Assembly: GCA_964611895.1 (NCBI GenBank)
Contig: CAZTDN010000008.1
Span: forward strand, 28,587-92,586
Source: JAIEOG01 sp964611895
Lineage (GTDB): Bacteria; Bdellovibrionota; FAC87; UBA2466
Length of the DNA: 64,000 nucleotides
Reading direction: 5' to 3'
In this document: positions 1 through 8,802 of the stretch, one piece after another
Layout of the letters: the number at the start of each line of letters is the position of its first letter
How positions within the stretch are numbered: the first letter of the stretch is position 1
The notes under the pieces: model-generated
Databases searched by the model: none
Seen by the model: only the letters and a program-made list of their open reading frames with translations
What the model was told of the DNA's origin: nothing
Position numbers and translations under genes: made by a program

Positions 1-251
1 CGCAAAAGACGCACCACCGCTTCGGATCTAAAGTAACGCTCTCCTCGCTCCCAATACACGAGGGTCGCAGCCTCTCCCTGGGGAAAGTCGAACATCAAAG
101 CTCTGGCGGTGACTCCTTGCAATGGCGCAAAGGCTAGCCTGTGGCGTCTATCCAACCAGATCAACACTCCAACGGTGCGATTGCAAAAAACACACTCCCC
201 ATCAAAGAAAACGATTCTGCGATTGAGATTTGGTATTACGTCTGAAGCCAC
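1..251 (-). CDS. DCC-family (DUF393) thiol-oxidoreductase-like protein, 3' end cut by window edge
   Basis: Translating the minus strand gives an open frame with the family hallmark V-F-F-D-G-E-C-V-F-C-N near its N-terminus, followed by a region rich in hydrophobic and basic residues (LIWLDRRHRLAFAPLQG). The D-G-x-C-x-x-C motif names the DCC family (DUF393), small proteins predicted to be thioredoxin-like; substrates are mostly unknown. About 83 residues are visible and the frame runs off the left edge, so the C-terminus is missing. I placed the start at a GTG (249-251) because it leaves a short N-terminal lead before the motif; it overlaps the end of the glycosyltransferase gene by 16 bases, suggesting translational coupling. 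A start further upstream is possible because the frame stays open. Confidence 0.72.
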   Translation of the reverse strand, partial: MASDVIPNLNRRIVFFDGECVFCNRTVGVLIWLDRRHRLAFAPLQGVTARALMFDFPQGEAATLVYWERGERYFRSEAVVRLL

Positions 252-1339
252 TGCGCCACGCTCGCTAGATGGAATCCTGGATTCATCTTGCTCGAAAATT
301 CTTCGTACAACTGGGACAGGGTTTGGGGGGGCATTTCCAAAGCGGACTCCATTCCATGCCGGAGGCTTTCAAAATCTGCCCCAACCGGAAAGTACGGCGC
401 TAGGTCGATGGTTTTGGTCACTTGAGTTGCTAGCACGGGCACACCGTAACGAAGCGCTTCGACGGTTTTGACTGGGAACGCGCCGTCTTGGGTGCGGTTG
501 GCTCGGTAAAAAAGCACTGCCAACCGGAGTTTTTTCCAAACAGACGCGACCTGGTTCCTAGGAACCCAAGGAAAATAATGAAAGTTAGTATACTTTTTCC
601 AGCTTTCGAGGACTTCCATCCCCTTGGCGTCCGTTCGCCCCATCAGCACAAAGCCCCATTGGGGATACTCTTGGATGAACTTTTCAAAGAGTTCAAAATC
701 AAATCCTTCATAGAAGAACGAACCGACATATCCCATGACTTCCGGAGGGAATCCGTCGGGGAAAAACACCTCCGCTTTGGCTTCTGTTTCATTTGCGGTG
801 AACTCCATAGGCGGCAGCAGCGTGTGGACTTTAGATGCATGTTCCGCCAAGAATTTACTGGCCGTGGTGTTCTGGCACACGATCACCCGAGCCTTACGAC
901 AAAGCGCACCGGCTGCTGTGTGGCGATAAGGATCATCAAAAACCGAAAACACGTCGACGTAGGGAAGCCGTTCAGCGAGAGACTCGTCCAGCCCTCCCTG
1001 CACCCAAATAACCGGGTTGCCTCCAAGCTTGGCGATTTGCTTTTCGATCAGCAGCTTTTGCCGCTTGAGATCAAACTGGCGAATCCACGGCACGCGTTGC
1101 ATCGGCAAAATCGGCAACTGTGCGACGTGGAGTTTGGGGTGGGTTTCAACAACAGGCACGTACGACCGCCACCCTGCCCCGTCCAGCCAAACCACATCCA
1201 CACCGTTTCTAACCAAAGTGTAAGCAAGGGACTGCTGAACAAACCCGTGCTTTTCCCAAAAACGGCAATAACTCAAAAATAAAACGCCGCGCCGGTGGCG
1301 GTAGTAGCGAAGAACTGTATCTAGGTTAGCTCTGGACAT
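236..1339 (-). CDS. Glycosyltransferase, GT-B fold (family 1/4-like)
   Basis: 367 residues. The C-terminal half has the features of a GT-B glycosyltransferase: a Gly-rich turn (GYVGSFFYEGFD, about residue 205) opening the second Rossmann domain, a strand with VLMG, and a C-terminal donor-site segment around FPVKTVEALRYGVPVLAT, matching the K/E-x-x-E-x-L-x-x-G-x-P-V pattern of these enzymes. The N-terminal half carries a nucleotide-fold-like VVWLDGAGW and a VFSVFDDPYRH stretch. No signal peptide or membrane segment, so it is probably cytoplasmic or peripheral, building a cell-surface glycan or glycolipid. The ATG start overlaps the 3' end of the upstream ABC ATPase gene by 14 bases, so it is likely transcribed with it. 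Donor and acceptor cannot be told from sequence. Confidence 0.75.
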   Translation of the reverse strand: MSRANLDTVLRYYRHRRGVLFLSYCRFWEKHGFVQQSLAYTLVRNGVDVVWLDGAGWRSYVPVVETHPKLHVAQLPILPMQRVPWIRQFDLKRQKLLIEKQIAKLGGNPVIWVQGGLDESLAERLPYVDVFSVFDDPYRHTAAGALCRKARVIVCQNTTASKFLAEHASKVHTLLPPMEFTANETEAKAEVFFPDGFPPEVMGYVGSFFYEGFDFELFEKFIQEYPQWGFVLMGRTDAKGMEVLESWKKYTNFHYFPWVPRNQVASVWKKLRLAVLFYRANRTQDGAFPVKTVEALRYGVPVLATQVTKTIDLAPYFPVGADFESLRHGMESALEMPPQTLSQLYEEFSSKMNPGFHLASVAQWLQT

Positions 1340-2678
1340 CCGTATCCATCACGAACTCGTCTTCCTCGTGTTCTTCTTCAGGAAGAGTGAGCACGTCTAG
1401 TTTCGCGTTATAGGACAAAACTTCCGCATAGCGGCCAAACGCCACTAGCGTATCAAAAAGCGAATCTAGTTTCTCGTTCGGGAAATAGGTCTGTAAACGA
1501 GAAATAACGGCTTCACGCTCGATTTCATGATTGGGGCTTTGCTCCAGCCAGGCTAATAGGGTCTGAATGATACGTAGGCTTTTGACCTGGTTTGAAAACA
1601 ATACTTTTCTGTCGGCAGAGTCAGAACGGACGAACTTTTTACCAAAATCGGTGAACACGACTAATTGTTTAGGGGTTTCGACAAAGTCTAGAATTTCCGC
1701 CGTTTTGGTCACTGCAAGAGAATGGCCGAACTCGCTCTCTGTTTCGTTGGCGAGTTTAAAAATATCCATTTTGCCGCCAGCATCATCCAGCACTTCTAGC
1801 AAACCGATGACTTCGGAGGGAGAAACTGGGGGGAGGTTTTCCAAACCTTGGTACCAAGACGGCTGAGAAAGCGCTGGGCGTTCTGTCTCCTCGGGAATCA
1901 AGGCTTCGGTTAAAACGGAGTGGATGACGTTGATCAACTCCTGAATTTTTGGATCTTTTGGATCCCGCGGGTGCGCCAAGGGATTGGTCAATACGGTACG
2001 GATATGGCCGGGATCGGCTCCAAACACAAAAATTCTCTGGGCCATCATCACTGCCTCAAAGATATCATGCGTTACCATCACCACGCTCTTTACGGCTTTA
2101 CTACGCTCTTGCCAGATATCAATGACTTCGGACCGCATCGTCTCCGCCGTCAAAACATCGACAGCGCTAAAGGGTTCATCCAAAACCAAGACCTCGGGCC
2201 GTACCGCCAACGCTCGCGCGATACCCACCCTCTGTCGCATCCCGCCCGAAAGTTCTCTGGGATACGCTTCTTCGAACCCCCCCAGGCCTACCATTTCAAT
2301 GCTTTCTTCAACGCGCGTATCGATCTGGCGGTAGTTCAGGCCCAGGTGGTGCAATCCCAGACTTACGTTTTGCTCGACGGTAAACCAGGGCAGGAGCGCA
2401 AAATTTTGGAAAACCATCGCTAATCGCTCATTGATCCCGGTCAGTGGCTTGCCATGGCAGAGAACACGCCCTTCACTGGGGCGGATGAGTCCAGCCATAA
2501 TCTTTATCGTAGTGGTCTTGCCGCACCCTGACGGCCCCAGAAAGGCGACAATCTCACCCTCTTGAACAGAAATATTGATGTTCTTTAAAACCTGGATCTC
2601 TCGCCCTCGCTCCAGCTGAAAGCTGTGCGAGATCCGTTCTAGAGCCAAAAGGGGTTCATGTGTTTTGGTTGTCGACAT
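1326..2678 (-). CDS. ABC transporter ATPase, nitrate/sulfonate/taurine (SsuB/TauB) type, with C-terminal AAA-associated domain
   Basis: 450 residues. The first ~240 form a complete ABC ATPase: Walker A GPSGCGKTT (48-56), signature LSGGMRQR (143-150), Walker B VLVLDEPF (163-170) and a following H-loop in MVTHD. The closest general type is the NitT/TauT importers for nitrate, sulfonate or taurine. The last ~200 residues are not part of the ATPase and look like the C-terminal AAA-associated domain found on a subset of this family; it is mostly helical and likely regulatory. The gene follows the double permease by 6 bases and overlaps the glycosyltransferase. No substrate-binding protein is encoded nearby, so the substrate is open. 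Confidence 0.9.
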   Translation of the reverse strand: MSTTKTHEPLLALERISHSFQLERGREIQVLKNINISVQEGEIVAFLGPSGCGKTTTIKIMAGLIRPSEGRVLCHGKPLTGINERLAMVFQNFALLPWFTVEQNVSLGLHHLGLNYRQIDTRVEESIEMVGLGGFEEAYPRELSGGMRQRVGIARALAVRPEVLVLDEPFSAVDVLTAETMRSEVIDIWQERSKAVKSVVMVTHDIFEAVMMAQRIFVFGADPGHIRTVLTNPLAHPRDPKDPKIQELINVIHSVLTEALIPEETERPALSQPSWYQGLENLPPVSPSEVIGLLEVLDDAGGKMDIFKLANETESEFGHSLAVTKTAEILDFVETPKQLVVFTDFGKKFVRSDSADRKVLFSNQVKSLRIIQTLLAWLEQSPNHEIEREAVISRLQTYFPNEKLDSLFDTLVAFGRYAEVLSYNAKLDVLTLPEEEHEEDEFVMDTDVQS

Positions 2679-2684
2679 ATTCCA

Positions 2685-4433
2685 CTAACTATCAAACCGA
2701 AACTTGGTCTCGGCCAAACGATACAAACTTCCCCAAAAAAACCGGTTCAGCAAAACTACCGTGGTTACCATCACCAAGATCGCCCCAGCCAAAACAGGAA
2801 AATTACCCTGTTGCGCCGCTATAGTGATCGCAGAGCCAATGCCGGTCGCTACCACGGTCTTATCACCGAGTTGGATGATCTCAGACACAATGCACGCATT
2901 CCAAGCCCCGCCTGCTGCGGTAATCCAACCATTCAGCAAGGACGGAAAAATAGCCGGCACAACAATCGAGCGCCAATAATGCCAACCTCTGAGCTGAAAC
3001 ACTTCGGCAACATCGAGAATCTGACGCGGAATTTGAGTCGCGCCACTGATAACGTTGAATAGGATATACCATTGTGACGCGAACAGCATCAGTACAACCG
3101 CCCCTATTTCCACGCTCAGTCCGGCCGCCAAAAACAGCGAAGCCAAAATGGGAAAGAGCATCGGCGCCGGAAAGGAGGCTACTATCTGCACCAAGGGTTG
3201 CATCCGCGTGGTCCATTTCGGATTAGTGCCGATGAAAACCCCCACTGGAATAGTCCAAAGACTCCCGATGACTACCGCTGCTATCACCCTGAGAAACGTA
3301 AAAAAAGTATCGCGGAAATACTGCAGCCACACCGCGCCCGGTGTGGCAACCATCAGGTCTCCCATGATCCGAATCCCGTAAACAAACGCAAGAATGCCCA
3401 AGCCGATTAAACTCAAGCGAATCAATAGCGGAAAACTCGAACGTAGCCTTCGATCCACCGCGGGATTCCAAGAGTGCTCGGTCACCGTATTCACGCTCTT
3501 TTGAATTTCCCGTTTCCACTCCTGCGCTTTGCTCTCAAAGAATGCCAGCACTCGAGATTTTTTGAGCCAATCCAAAACAAACGAACGTCCCCGCGCACTG
3601 GGGTCGGCATCCATCTTGAACCGCTCAGACCACACGACCAGCGGAGCCCAAATGCACCGGTCCATCACGATGATGAGCGCGAACATGATAGCGATACCCG
3701 CGAAAATAGCTTGGGTATCCTGTCGTTCATAAGCCACCGCCATATAGGAGCCGATACCGGGCAGACGGAAGTCGTTATCCCCTAGAGAAAAGGACTCTAT
3801 TACCATCAGAAAAAACCAACCACCCGCCATGGACAGCATGCTGTTCCAAAGTAGTCCATTGGCGGCGAAGGGGATTTCTACTTTTTTGAGAGTATCCAGC
3901 CGATTGAGGTGGAAGACTTTGCTCATATCGCGCAGCTCGCCGGGAACCGTTTTGAGCGAAGAGTAGAAACTAAAGACCATATTCCATCCCTGACCGGTAA
4001 AGATCATCAGGATCGCAGCCAGCTCCAGACCCAAATTCGAGTTGGGAAACAGCCCAACCAAAGCAAGAACCAATCCTGGCATAAAACCCAGGACGGGAAC
4101 GCTCTGCAAAATATCCAAAAGCGGAATGAGTATGGGCTCGGCCAAACGAGACTTTGCCGCCATGTAGCCGTAGAACAGGGTAAAGAGGAGGGAAAAAAGG
4201 TAACCCAGAGAGACTCGAACGAGTGAAAAAAATGCGTAACGAACCAGCGAACCTAAACCCAGATCGATTTCAGTACGGGGTCGAAAGGGCCCTGCCCATT
4301 CTTGGGCAACAGCCACCAGAAAATAGATAACTACAGCCAGACCAATAAGCAAAAACACGTCGACAAGAGAAAACGCCCTCCCAACCCTGACTCGAGCGTG
4401 GATCAAACTCACAGCGCGCTCCTCGACATGCAA
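2685..4433 (-). CDS. ABC transporter permease with two fused binding-protein-dependent permease domains
   Basis: 582 residues with two copies of the importer permease fold. Each half has several hydrophobic segments and an EAA-type cytoplasmic loop: the first near ELRDMSKVFHLNRLDTLKKV, the second near QILDVAEVFQLRGWHYWRSI. A charged linker (about residues 275-330) joins the halves. Importers of the NitT/TauT type normally use two identical permease subunits; here both are in one chain. It is transcribed with the ATPase just downstream. A fused pair of this kind together with an ATPase carrying an AAA-associated domain is a known but uncommon arrangement. Direction of transport is inferred from family. 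Confidence 0.9.
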   Translation of the reverse strand: MHVEERAVSLIHARVRVGRAFSLVDVFLLIGLAVVIYFLVAVAQEWAGPFRPRTEIDLGLGSLVRYAFFSLVRVSLGYLFSLLFTLFYGYMAAKSRLAEPILIPLLDILQSVPVLGFMPGLVLALVGLFPNSNLGLELAAILMIFTGQGWNMVFSFYSSLKTVPGELRDMSKVFHLNRLDTLKKVEIPFAANGLLWNSMLSMAGGWFFLMVIESFSLGDNDFRLPGIGSYMAVAYERQDTQAIFAGIAIMFALIIVMDRCIWAPLVVWSERFKMDADPSARGRSFVLDWLKKSRVLAFFESKAQEWKREIQKSVNTVTEHSWNPAVDRRLRSSFPLLIRLSLIGLGILAFVYGIRIMGDLMVATPGAVWLQYFRDTFFTFLRVIAAVVIGSLWTIPVGVFIGTNPKWTTRMQPLVQIVASFPAPMLFPILASLFLAAGLSVEIGAVVLMLFASQWYILFNVISGATQIPRQILDVAEVFQLRGWHYWRSIVVPAIFPSLLNGWITAAGGAWNACIVSEIIQLGDKTVVATGIGSAITIAAQQGNFPVLAGAILVMVTTVVLLNRFFWGSLYRLAETKFRFDS

Positions 4434-4535
4434 AACCCATAGTCCGAAACCAATTCCCGGAAAATAATTAGAGTCTGTAATATCAAACGATTACGGGTTT
4501 TTGTCGAGGGAAAGTTGCCTTTGGCGCTTTGCGCC

Positions 4536-5027
4536 TTAGCGAAAATACTTCGACCAGCCTTGCACATCGGTTCCTGGCATTATTCGTTGCGCCTGATCCA
4601 AAGTAGGGAGCACAAACTCCGCCTCCGCGGAAACTAACACCCCTCGGCCAGGGTACGAGATCTTGCCGGTCGCCGTGAACCCATTCTCTGTTTGCGTGAC
4701 TAACTCGGCCTCGCACAGGTAGGTTTTCCCCGGTTCAACCCCCCGACGGTAGGACAGATTCAGTTTGCGAGTCATCGGCATTTTTTCCCAGTGGAATACG
4801 GCGATATACCCCATGGTTTCGTCCAAAACAGAGGAGACAATCCCCCCATGCAAAAATCCTGGGTAAGACTGGTACGCTGTTGGCAGGGTGAAAAGGGTTT
4901 TGGCGCCATTGGCGGTCTGTTCAAACTCCAAGTGCAAACCTTGGGGGTTGTTTTCTGGGGGGGCGCACACAAAACATTTCACCCCTTGCAAACCAATCCG
5001 CCGTGAATGTTTAAAACTCTCCGACAT
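4536..5027 (-). CDS. PaaI-type hotdog-fold thioesterase
   Basis: 163 residues, usual length for a single hotdog domain. The segment FLHGGIVSSVLDETMGY carries the PaaI/4HBT signature: His60-Gly61-Gly62 at the start of the central helix and the acidic pair Asp69-Glu70 that would activate water. A four-residue Cys-x-x-Cys stretch (CFVC, 18-21) near the N-terminus is shared with some PaaI relatives. Predicted to hydrolyse an acyl-CoA thioester in the cytoplasm; the acyl group is unknown. The gene stands alone between the ABC operon and a divergent small basic gene. Confidence 0.85.
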   Translation of the reverse strand: MSESFKHSRRIGLQGVKCFVCAPPENNPQGLHLEFEQTANGAKTLFTLPTAYQSYPGFLHGGIVSSVLDETMGYIAVFHWEKMPMTRKLNLSYRRGVEPGKTYLCEAELVTQTENGFTATGKISYPGRGVLVSAEAEFVLPTLDQAQRIMPGTDVQGWSKYFR

Positions 5028-5101
5028 AGCGGGGTTTTAGCTCGCCTTCCGCTGAATTTCGATCTAATTTCCAAGGAGTTTTTTACTTTGAGGTGAATCC
5101 A

Positions 5102-5245
5102 ATGGCTCGAAAAACCGCGCGCAAGAAAGCAAAACGCAAAGCAAAAATACGTAGTGGCCGGCAGCAACAACGGCAAAACCCCCGAATCGCTGCTCGCCGC
5201 AAGGCAAAAAAACGCATGCGCAACCGCAAACATTCGGACAGTTAA
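5102..5245 (+). CDS. Very basic 47-residue protein (Lys/Arg-rich)
   Basis: A short frame beginning MARKTARKKAKRKAK and ending RMRNRKHSDS. It has 12 Arg and 10 Lys in 47 residues and a single acidic residue. A strong Shine-Dalgarno site (GAGGTG, 5090-5095) lies 6 bases before the ATG, which supports real translation. I do not recognise a family; the composition suggests nucleic-acid or ribosome binding, like histone-H1-type tails or small ribosomal proteins, but that is inference. It sits just before lon on the same strand, 42 bases from the Lon ATG. Confidence 0.6.
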   Translation: MARKTARKKAKRKAKIRSGRQQQRQNPRIAARRKAKKRMRNRKHSDS

Positions 5246-5287
5246 GTTTGACCTTTCTCGGCTCCGGCACATACTTTGTATAAAGGT

Positions 5288-7678
5288 ATGGATACGCCTA
5301 GCAAAACCCTCTCTTTCGGTGAGTCGATCCCGGTTCTTCCGGTCCGGAACACGGTCCTTTTTCCTAATACAGCGTCCCCGCTTGTCGTAGGCCGCACTCG
5401 GAGTCTTGAAGCCGTTCGTCAGGCCCAGCGCTCCGGGGATCTCCTATTGGTGGTATCGCAGCGCGAGGGGGACAAGAACGAGCCTCAACCGGAGGACCTG
5501 TATACGGTAGGGGTGGTCTGCCAGATAAATAAAATAGTCCAAGCCCAACCTGGAAATTTCCAGCTGGTGGCCAATGGATTATTTCGTTTTCATATCCAAG
5601 AATTCACCCAGACAGACGGGTATCTGCGCGCTCGAGGTGAACAATGGCCTGACTTGGCCCCACTCAATCCAGGCCGAGTCGATACCCTTGCCCTTGAAGT
5701 CAAAAAACTGGGCCTGAAAGTCGTTGGGATGATTGGCGCCCCTGGAACCGAAGCACTTAGCAAACTATTGAGTGAAGTGGATTCTTCAGAACGGGTGGCC
5801 GATATTTGTTGCTCGCTTCTCTCCCGATCTGTCGAGCACAAGCAGCTTTGGCTCGAAAATCGAGACCTGGAAAGCCGACTGAGCTCCTTGCTCGATGAGT
5901 TCGTCGCCGAAAAAGAACGCATCAGCCTTCAGAATGAAATCCAGGCCCGTGTCATGGCCCGCGCCACCAAAGATCAGCGCGACCATTACTTGCGAGAGCA
6001 GTTGCGCACTATCCATGAAGAACTTGGCGATAGTTCGAGCAAGGAAGACCTCCTTCAAAAAATTGAGGCCGCCGGAATGTCCGCCGAGGCCGCAAAAGTA
6101 GCCCGGGCCGAAGCGGATCGGCTGGCACAGGTTCCTCGATCGTCGCCTGAATACAATGTCATCCGAACCTATTTGGATTGGCTGCTGGCGTTGCCTTGGA
6201 AACCCCGGGCAACCCAGGACTTTAGCTTGAATCAGGCGAAGGCGACTTTGAATGCGGACCATTTTGGTTTGGACAAAGTTAAAAGCCGGATTGGCCAGTT
6301 TCTTGCGGTGCGTAAACTTCGCGCCGATCTGCGTGGCCCCATTCTCTGCCTCGTCGGCCCCCCCGGAGTGGGCAAAACCAGTTTGGGGAAATCGATTGCA
6401 AAAGCCCTCGGGCGTGACTTTATCCGCACCAGTTTGGGCGGAGTGCGAGACGAGGCGGAAATTCGCGGTCACCGGCGCACCTATATTGGCGCCCTCCCCG
6501 GCCGAATTCTCCAGAGCCTAAAGCGCTGTGGTTCCAATGATCCCGTCATGCTCCTGGATGAAATCGACAAGGTTGGGAGTGATTTTCGAGGAGATCCTGC
6601 ATCGGCCCTGCTCGAAGTCCTAGACCCCGAGCAAAACAGCACATTTATCGATCATTATTTGGATGTTCCCTTTGATCTGTCGCGGGTATTTTTTATCACC
6701 ACAGCCAATACACTCGATACCATCCCCAGTGCTCTGCGCGATCGCCTAGAGGTGATTGAAATCCACGGCTATTCCCAACTGGAAAAAATGGAAATCGCGG
6801 TCAAGCACCTCATCCCCAAACTGTTAGAAGACCACGGCATGACCACCGAAAAAGTGGTGATTCCCCGCGCCACGATCGACCGGGTGATCCAGGATTACAC
6901 GCGGGAATCCGGAGTGAGAAATCTCTCCCGCCAGCTGGCCCAAGTGCTACGCTACGCAGCCGAAGAGTTGGCGTCAGATACTCCGCCCGTACAAGTCCAG
7001 TGTCTTCCGTCCATGTTAGAAACGATGCTTGGTCCCAAGAAGTTTCATGCGGACGAGCTGGACGAGGTTGCCCGCCCTGGCGTCGTTACCGGTCTTGCTT
7101 GGACACCCGTTGGTGGAGAGATTTTGCACGTCGAAGTCGGCCAGATGGAAGGCAAGGGAAGCCTGATCCTCACCGGCCAGCTTGGCGATGTGATGAAAGA
7201 GTCTGCGCAAATTGCGTTGAGCCTCTTGCGATCGCATTGGAGTGATCAACCCTGGCGGTGGGAAAAGACCGACTTGCATATCCACTTTCCTGCGGGCGCG
7301 ATCCCCAAAGATGGCCCTTCCGCGGGGGCAGCGTTGTATCTAGCGCTCGCTTCACTGATGCAATCGCGCGCGGTGGATTCGCGCATTGCGGTCACCGGCG
7401 AAATCACTCTCCGGGGCCAGGTCTTGCCGGTGGGGGGTATCAAGGAAAAAGTTCTCGCGGCGCATCGTGCTGGAGTCAAAACGATCATACTCCCCCGCCA
7501 CAATCAGGGAGACTTAAAGGAGATACCGACCGAAGTCCGCACTCAGATCCGATTTTACTTTGTAAGAGAAGTCCGAGAAGTGTTGGCGATAGCCGGGCTG
7601 GCAAAAAGCGAAATCCAAGCTTTGCCTTCGCCAGAATATCACCCTGGGGTTCAGACGGAATTTACCCTGACGAATTAA
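5288..7678 (+). CDS. lon: ATP-dependent protease Lon (La)
   Basis: 796 residues from the ATG at 5288; a TTG at 5276 would add four residues and neither start has a well-spaced Shine-Dalgarno site. Domains in order: N-terminal LON substrate-binding domain (roughly 10-200) opening with IPVLPVRNTVLFP, a helical linker, an AAA+ module with Walker A GPPGVGKT (357-364) and Walker B VMLLDEID, and the S16 peptidase domain with the catalytic dyad Ser678 (in KDGPSAG) and Lys721 (in GGIKEKVLAAHRAG). All key residues are present, so it should be an active cytoplasmic homohexameric protease for damaged and short-lived regulatory proteins. Its stop codon overlaps that of the convergent M48 peptidase gene. 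Confidence 0.97.
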   Translation: MDTPSKTLSFGESIPVLPVRNTVLFPNTASPLVVGRTRSLEAVRQAQRSGDLLLVVSQREGDKNEPQPEDLYTVGVVCQINKIVQAQPGNFQLVANGLFRFHIQEFTQTDGYLRARGEQWPDLAPLNPGRVDTLALEVKKLGLKVVGMIGAPGTEALSKLLSEVDSSERVADICCSLLSRSVEHKQLWLENRDLESRLSSLLDEFVAEKERISLQNEIQARVMARATKDQRDHYLREQLRTIHEELGDSSSKEDLLQKIEAAGMSAEAAKVARAEADRLAQVPRSSPEYNVIRTYLDWLLALPWKPRATQDFSLNQAKATLNADHFGLDKVKSRIGQFLAVRKLRADLRGPILCLVGPPGVGKTSLGKSIAKALGRDFIRTSLGGVRDEAEIRGHRRTYIGALPGRILQSLKRCGSNDPVMLLDEIDKVGSDFRGDPASALLEVLDPEQNSTFIDHYLDVPFDLSRVFFITTANTLDTIPSALRDRLEVIEIHGYSQLEKMEIAVKHLIPKLLEDHGMTTEKVVIPRATIDRVIQDYTRESGVRNLSRQLAQVLRYAAEELASDTPPVQVQCLPSMLETMLGPKKFHADELDEVARPGVVTGLAWTPVGGEILHVEVGQMEGKGSLILTGQLGDVMKESAQIALSLLRSHWSDQPWRWEKTDLHIHFPAGAIPKDGPSAGAALYLALASLMQSRAVDSRIAVTGEITLRGQVLPVGGIKEKVLAAHRAGVKTIILPRHNQGDLKEIPTEVRTQIRFYFVREVREVLAIAGLAKSEIQALPSPEYHPGVQTEFTLTN

Positions 7679-8799
7679 CTTCGCAATCGAGCAATCCGAC
7701 GCCAAGGCGCGGGGTGGGAAAAAAATAGAAACTCTCTAATAGCGCTCGGAATAAAGTAAGACCGGTTCTGAAAAGTCAGCGCTTCCAATGCATCCGCGAG
7801 GGGTAACCCCATCTTGAGCTCTTCAGCGGCAAATCTATCGGCGAGTTTTTCTCGCCAACGCGAATAAGCTTTTTCGATAATCCCAATGGGAACCCCCACC
7901 AATGTAACAGTGACGAAATAGAGGAACAACCCGAACGGGGTCGCTCCCCAAGTAAACCAGCTCGGCCAAATCCACGACTGGCAAATCCAATGGGCCACCC
8001 CAAAACTCAAAAACAAAGAGCACGAGGAAAAAAACAGGCCTTTCCAGATGTCCTGATGCACCATATGCCCCAGTTCATGGGCAAATACAGCGAGCACTTG
8101 ATCCGCCGGGTACTTGCCGTAGATAGTGTCCCCGAGTGCAATGCGTTTTGTCTTTCCTAGTCCCATAAAAGCGGCATTACCCTTTTCGGTTTTATCGCCC
8201 AATCCTAGTAAAAAGATTTCTTTGACCGACACCCCAAACTGCGCGCTGATGGCCAACAAGCGTGTTCTTAGCTCCCCTTCGGGGAGTGGCTTCATTTTAA
8301 AAAACAGAGGCAACAAAAGCACCGGTGCCAGCTGAGCCAAAACGACCGAAAAGAGGATAAAAAAAACGCTGAGTGCGACCCACCAATACCCTCCCAGCTG
8401 AGCCAAAGCCCACCAGATGAAAAGCAGCACTATCAGCCCCAAAGCCGCTCCGACGATTGCTGCTTTGGCATAGTCTCCCAGCCAGCTCGCAATCGACTGG
8501 CGCGAAACACCAAAATAGCGCTCTATTGCGTAGTGAGTGGCCAAAAACGGAAAGCTAACAACGGCCCATAGGACTGCCAAAGTTCCAAAATACCAACAGT
8601 AGAGGGAAAAACCCGCAGCGCCCCGAGCGGCTAGCGCTGCTTCGAGTCCCATGAGCTGGTGCGACTGGATAAGACGCCAGACCAGGACCACTCCAAGCAA
8701 AGTTTTGAGCGACCCGACAAGTCGTAGAGTTTGAACGTAGGGACGGACCTTGCGGTCGTGGTTCGTCCACTCAGCAGGAATCACTACTTTAGAACGCAC
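7675..8799 (-). CDS. M48-family membrane metallopeptidase (Ste24/CAAX-protease-like)
   Basis: 374 residues. The zinc site HELGH lies in VLAVFAHELGHMVHQ (about residue 245), with the third-ligand segment REKLADRFAAEEL about 80 residues later. Several hydrophobic segments flank the catalytic domain (around 30-50, 70-90, 115-140, 150-175 and after the HELGH), as in Ste24-type integral membrane M48 peptidases. Bacterial homologues process or degrade envelope proteins; prenyl substrates are not expected. It is convergent with lon, the two stops overlapping by four bases, and lies just downstream of the aconitase gene (3-base gap), so it may be read from the aconitase transcript. Confidence 0.9.
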   Translation of the reverse strand: MRSKVVIPAEWTNHDRKVRPYVQTLRLVGSLKTLLGVVLVWRLIQSHQLMGLEAALAARGAAGFSLYCWYFGTLAVLWAVVSFPFLATHYAIERYFGVSRQSIASWLGDYAKAAIVGAALGLIVLLFIWWALAQLGGYWWVALSVFFILFSVVLAQLAPVLLLPLFFKMKPLPEGELRTRLLAISAQFGVSVKEIFLLGLGDKTEKGNAAFMGLGKTKRIALGDTIYGKYPADQVLAVFAHELGHMVHQDIWKGLFFSSCSLFLSFGVAHWICQSWIWPSWFTWGATPFGLFLYFVTVTLVGVPIGIIEKAYSRWREKLADRFAAEELKMGLPLADALEALTFQNRSYFIPSAIREFLFFSHPAPWRRIARLRS

Positions 8800-8802
8800 G
8801 GC

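Noticed and set aside
488..1282. 264-residue open frame on the plus strand
   Set aside because: Antisense to the glycosyltransferase gene, without a ribosome site or a recognisable domain.
5786..6472. 228-residue minus-strand frame
   Set aside because: Lies wholly within lon on the opposite strand; His/Gln-rich shadow composition.
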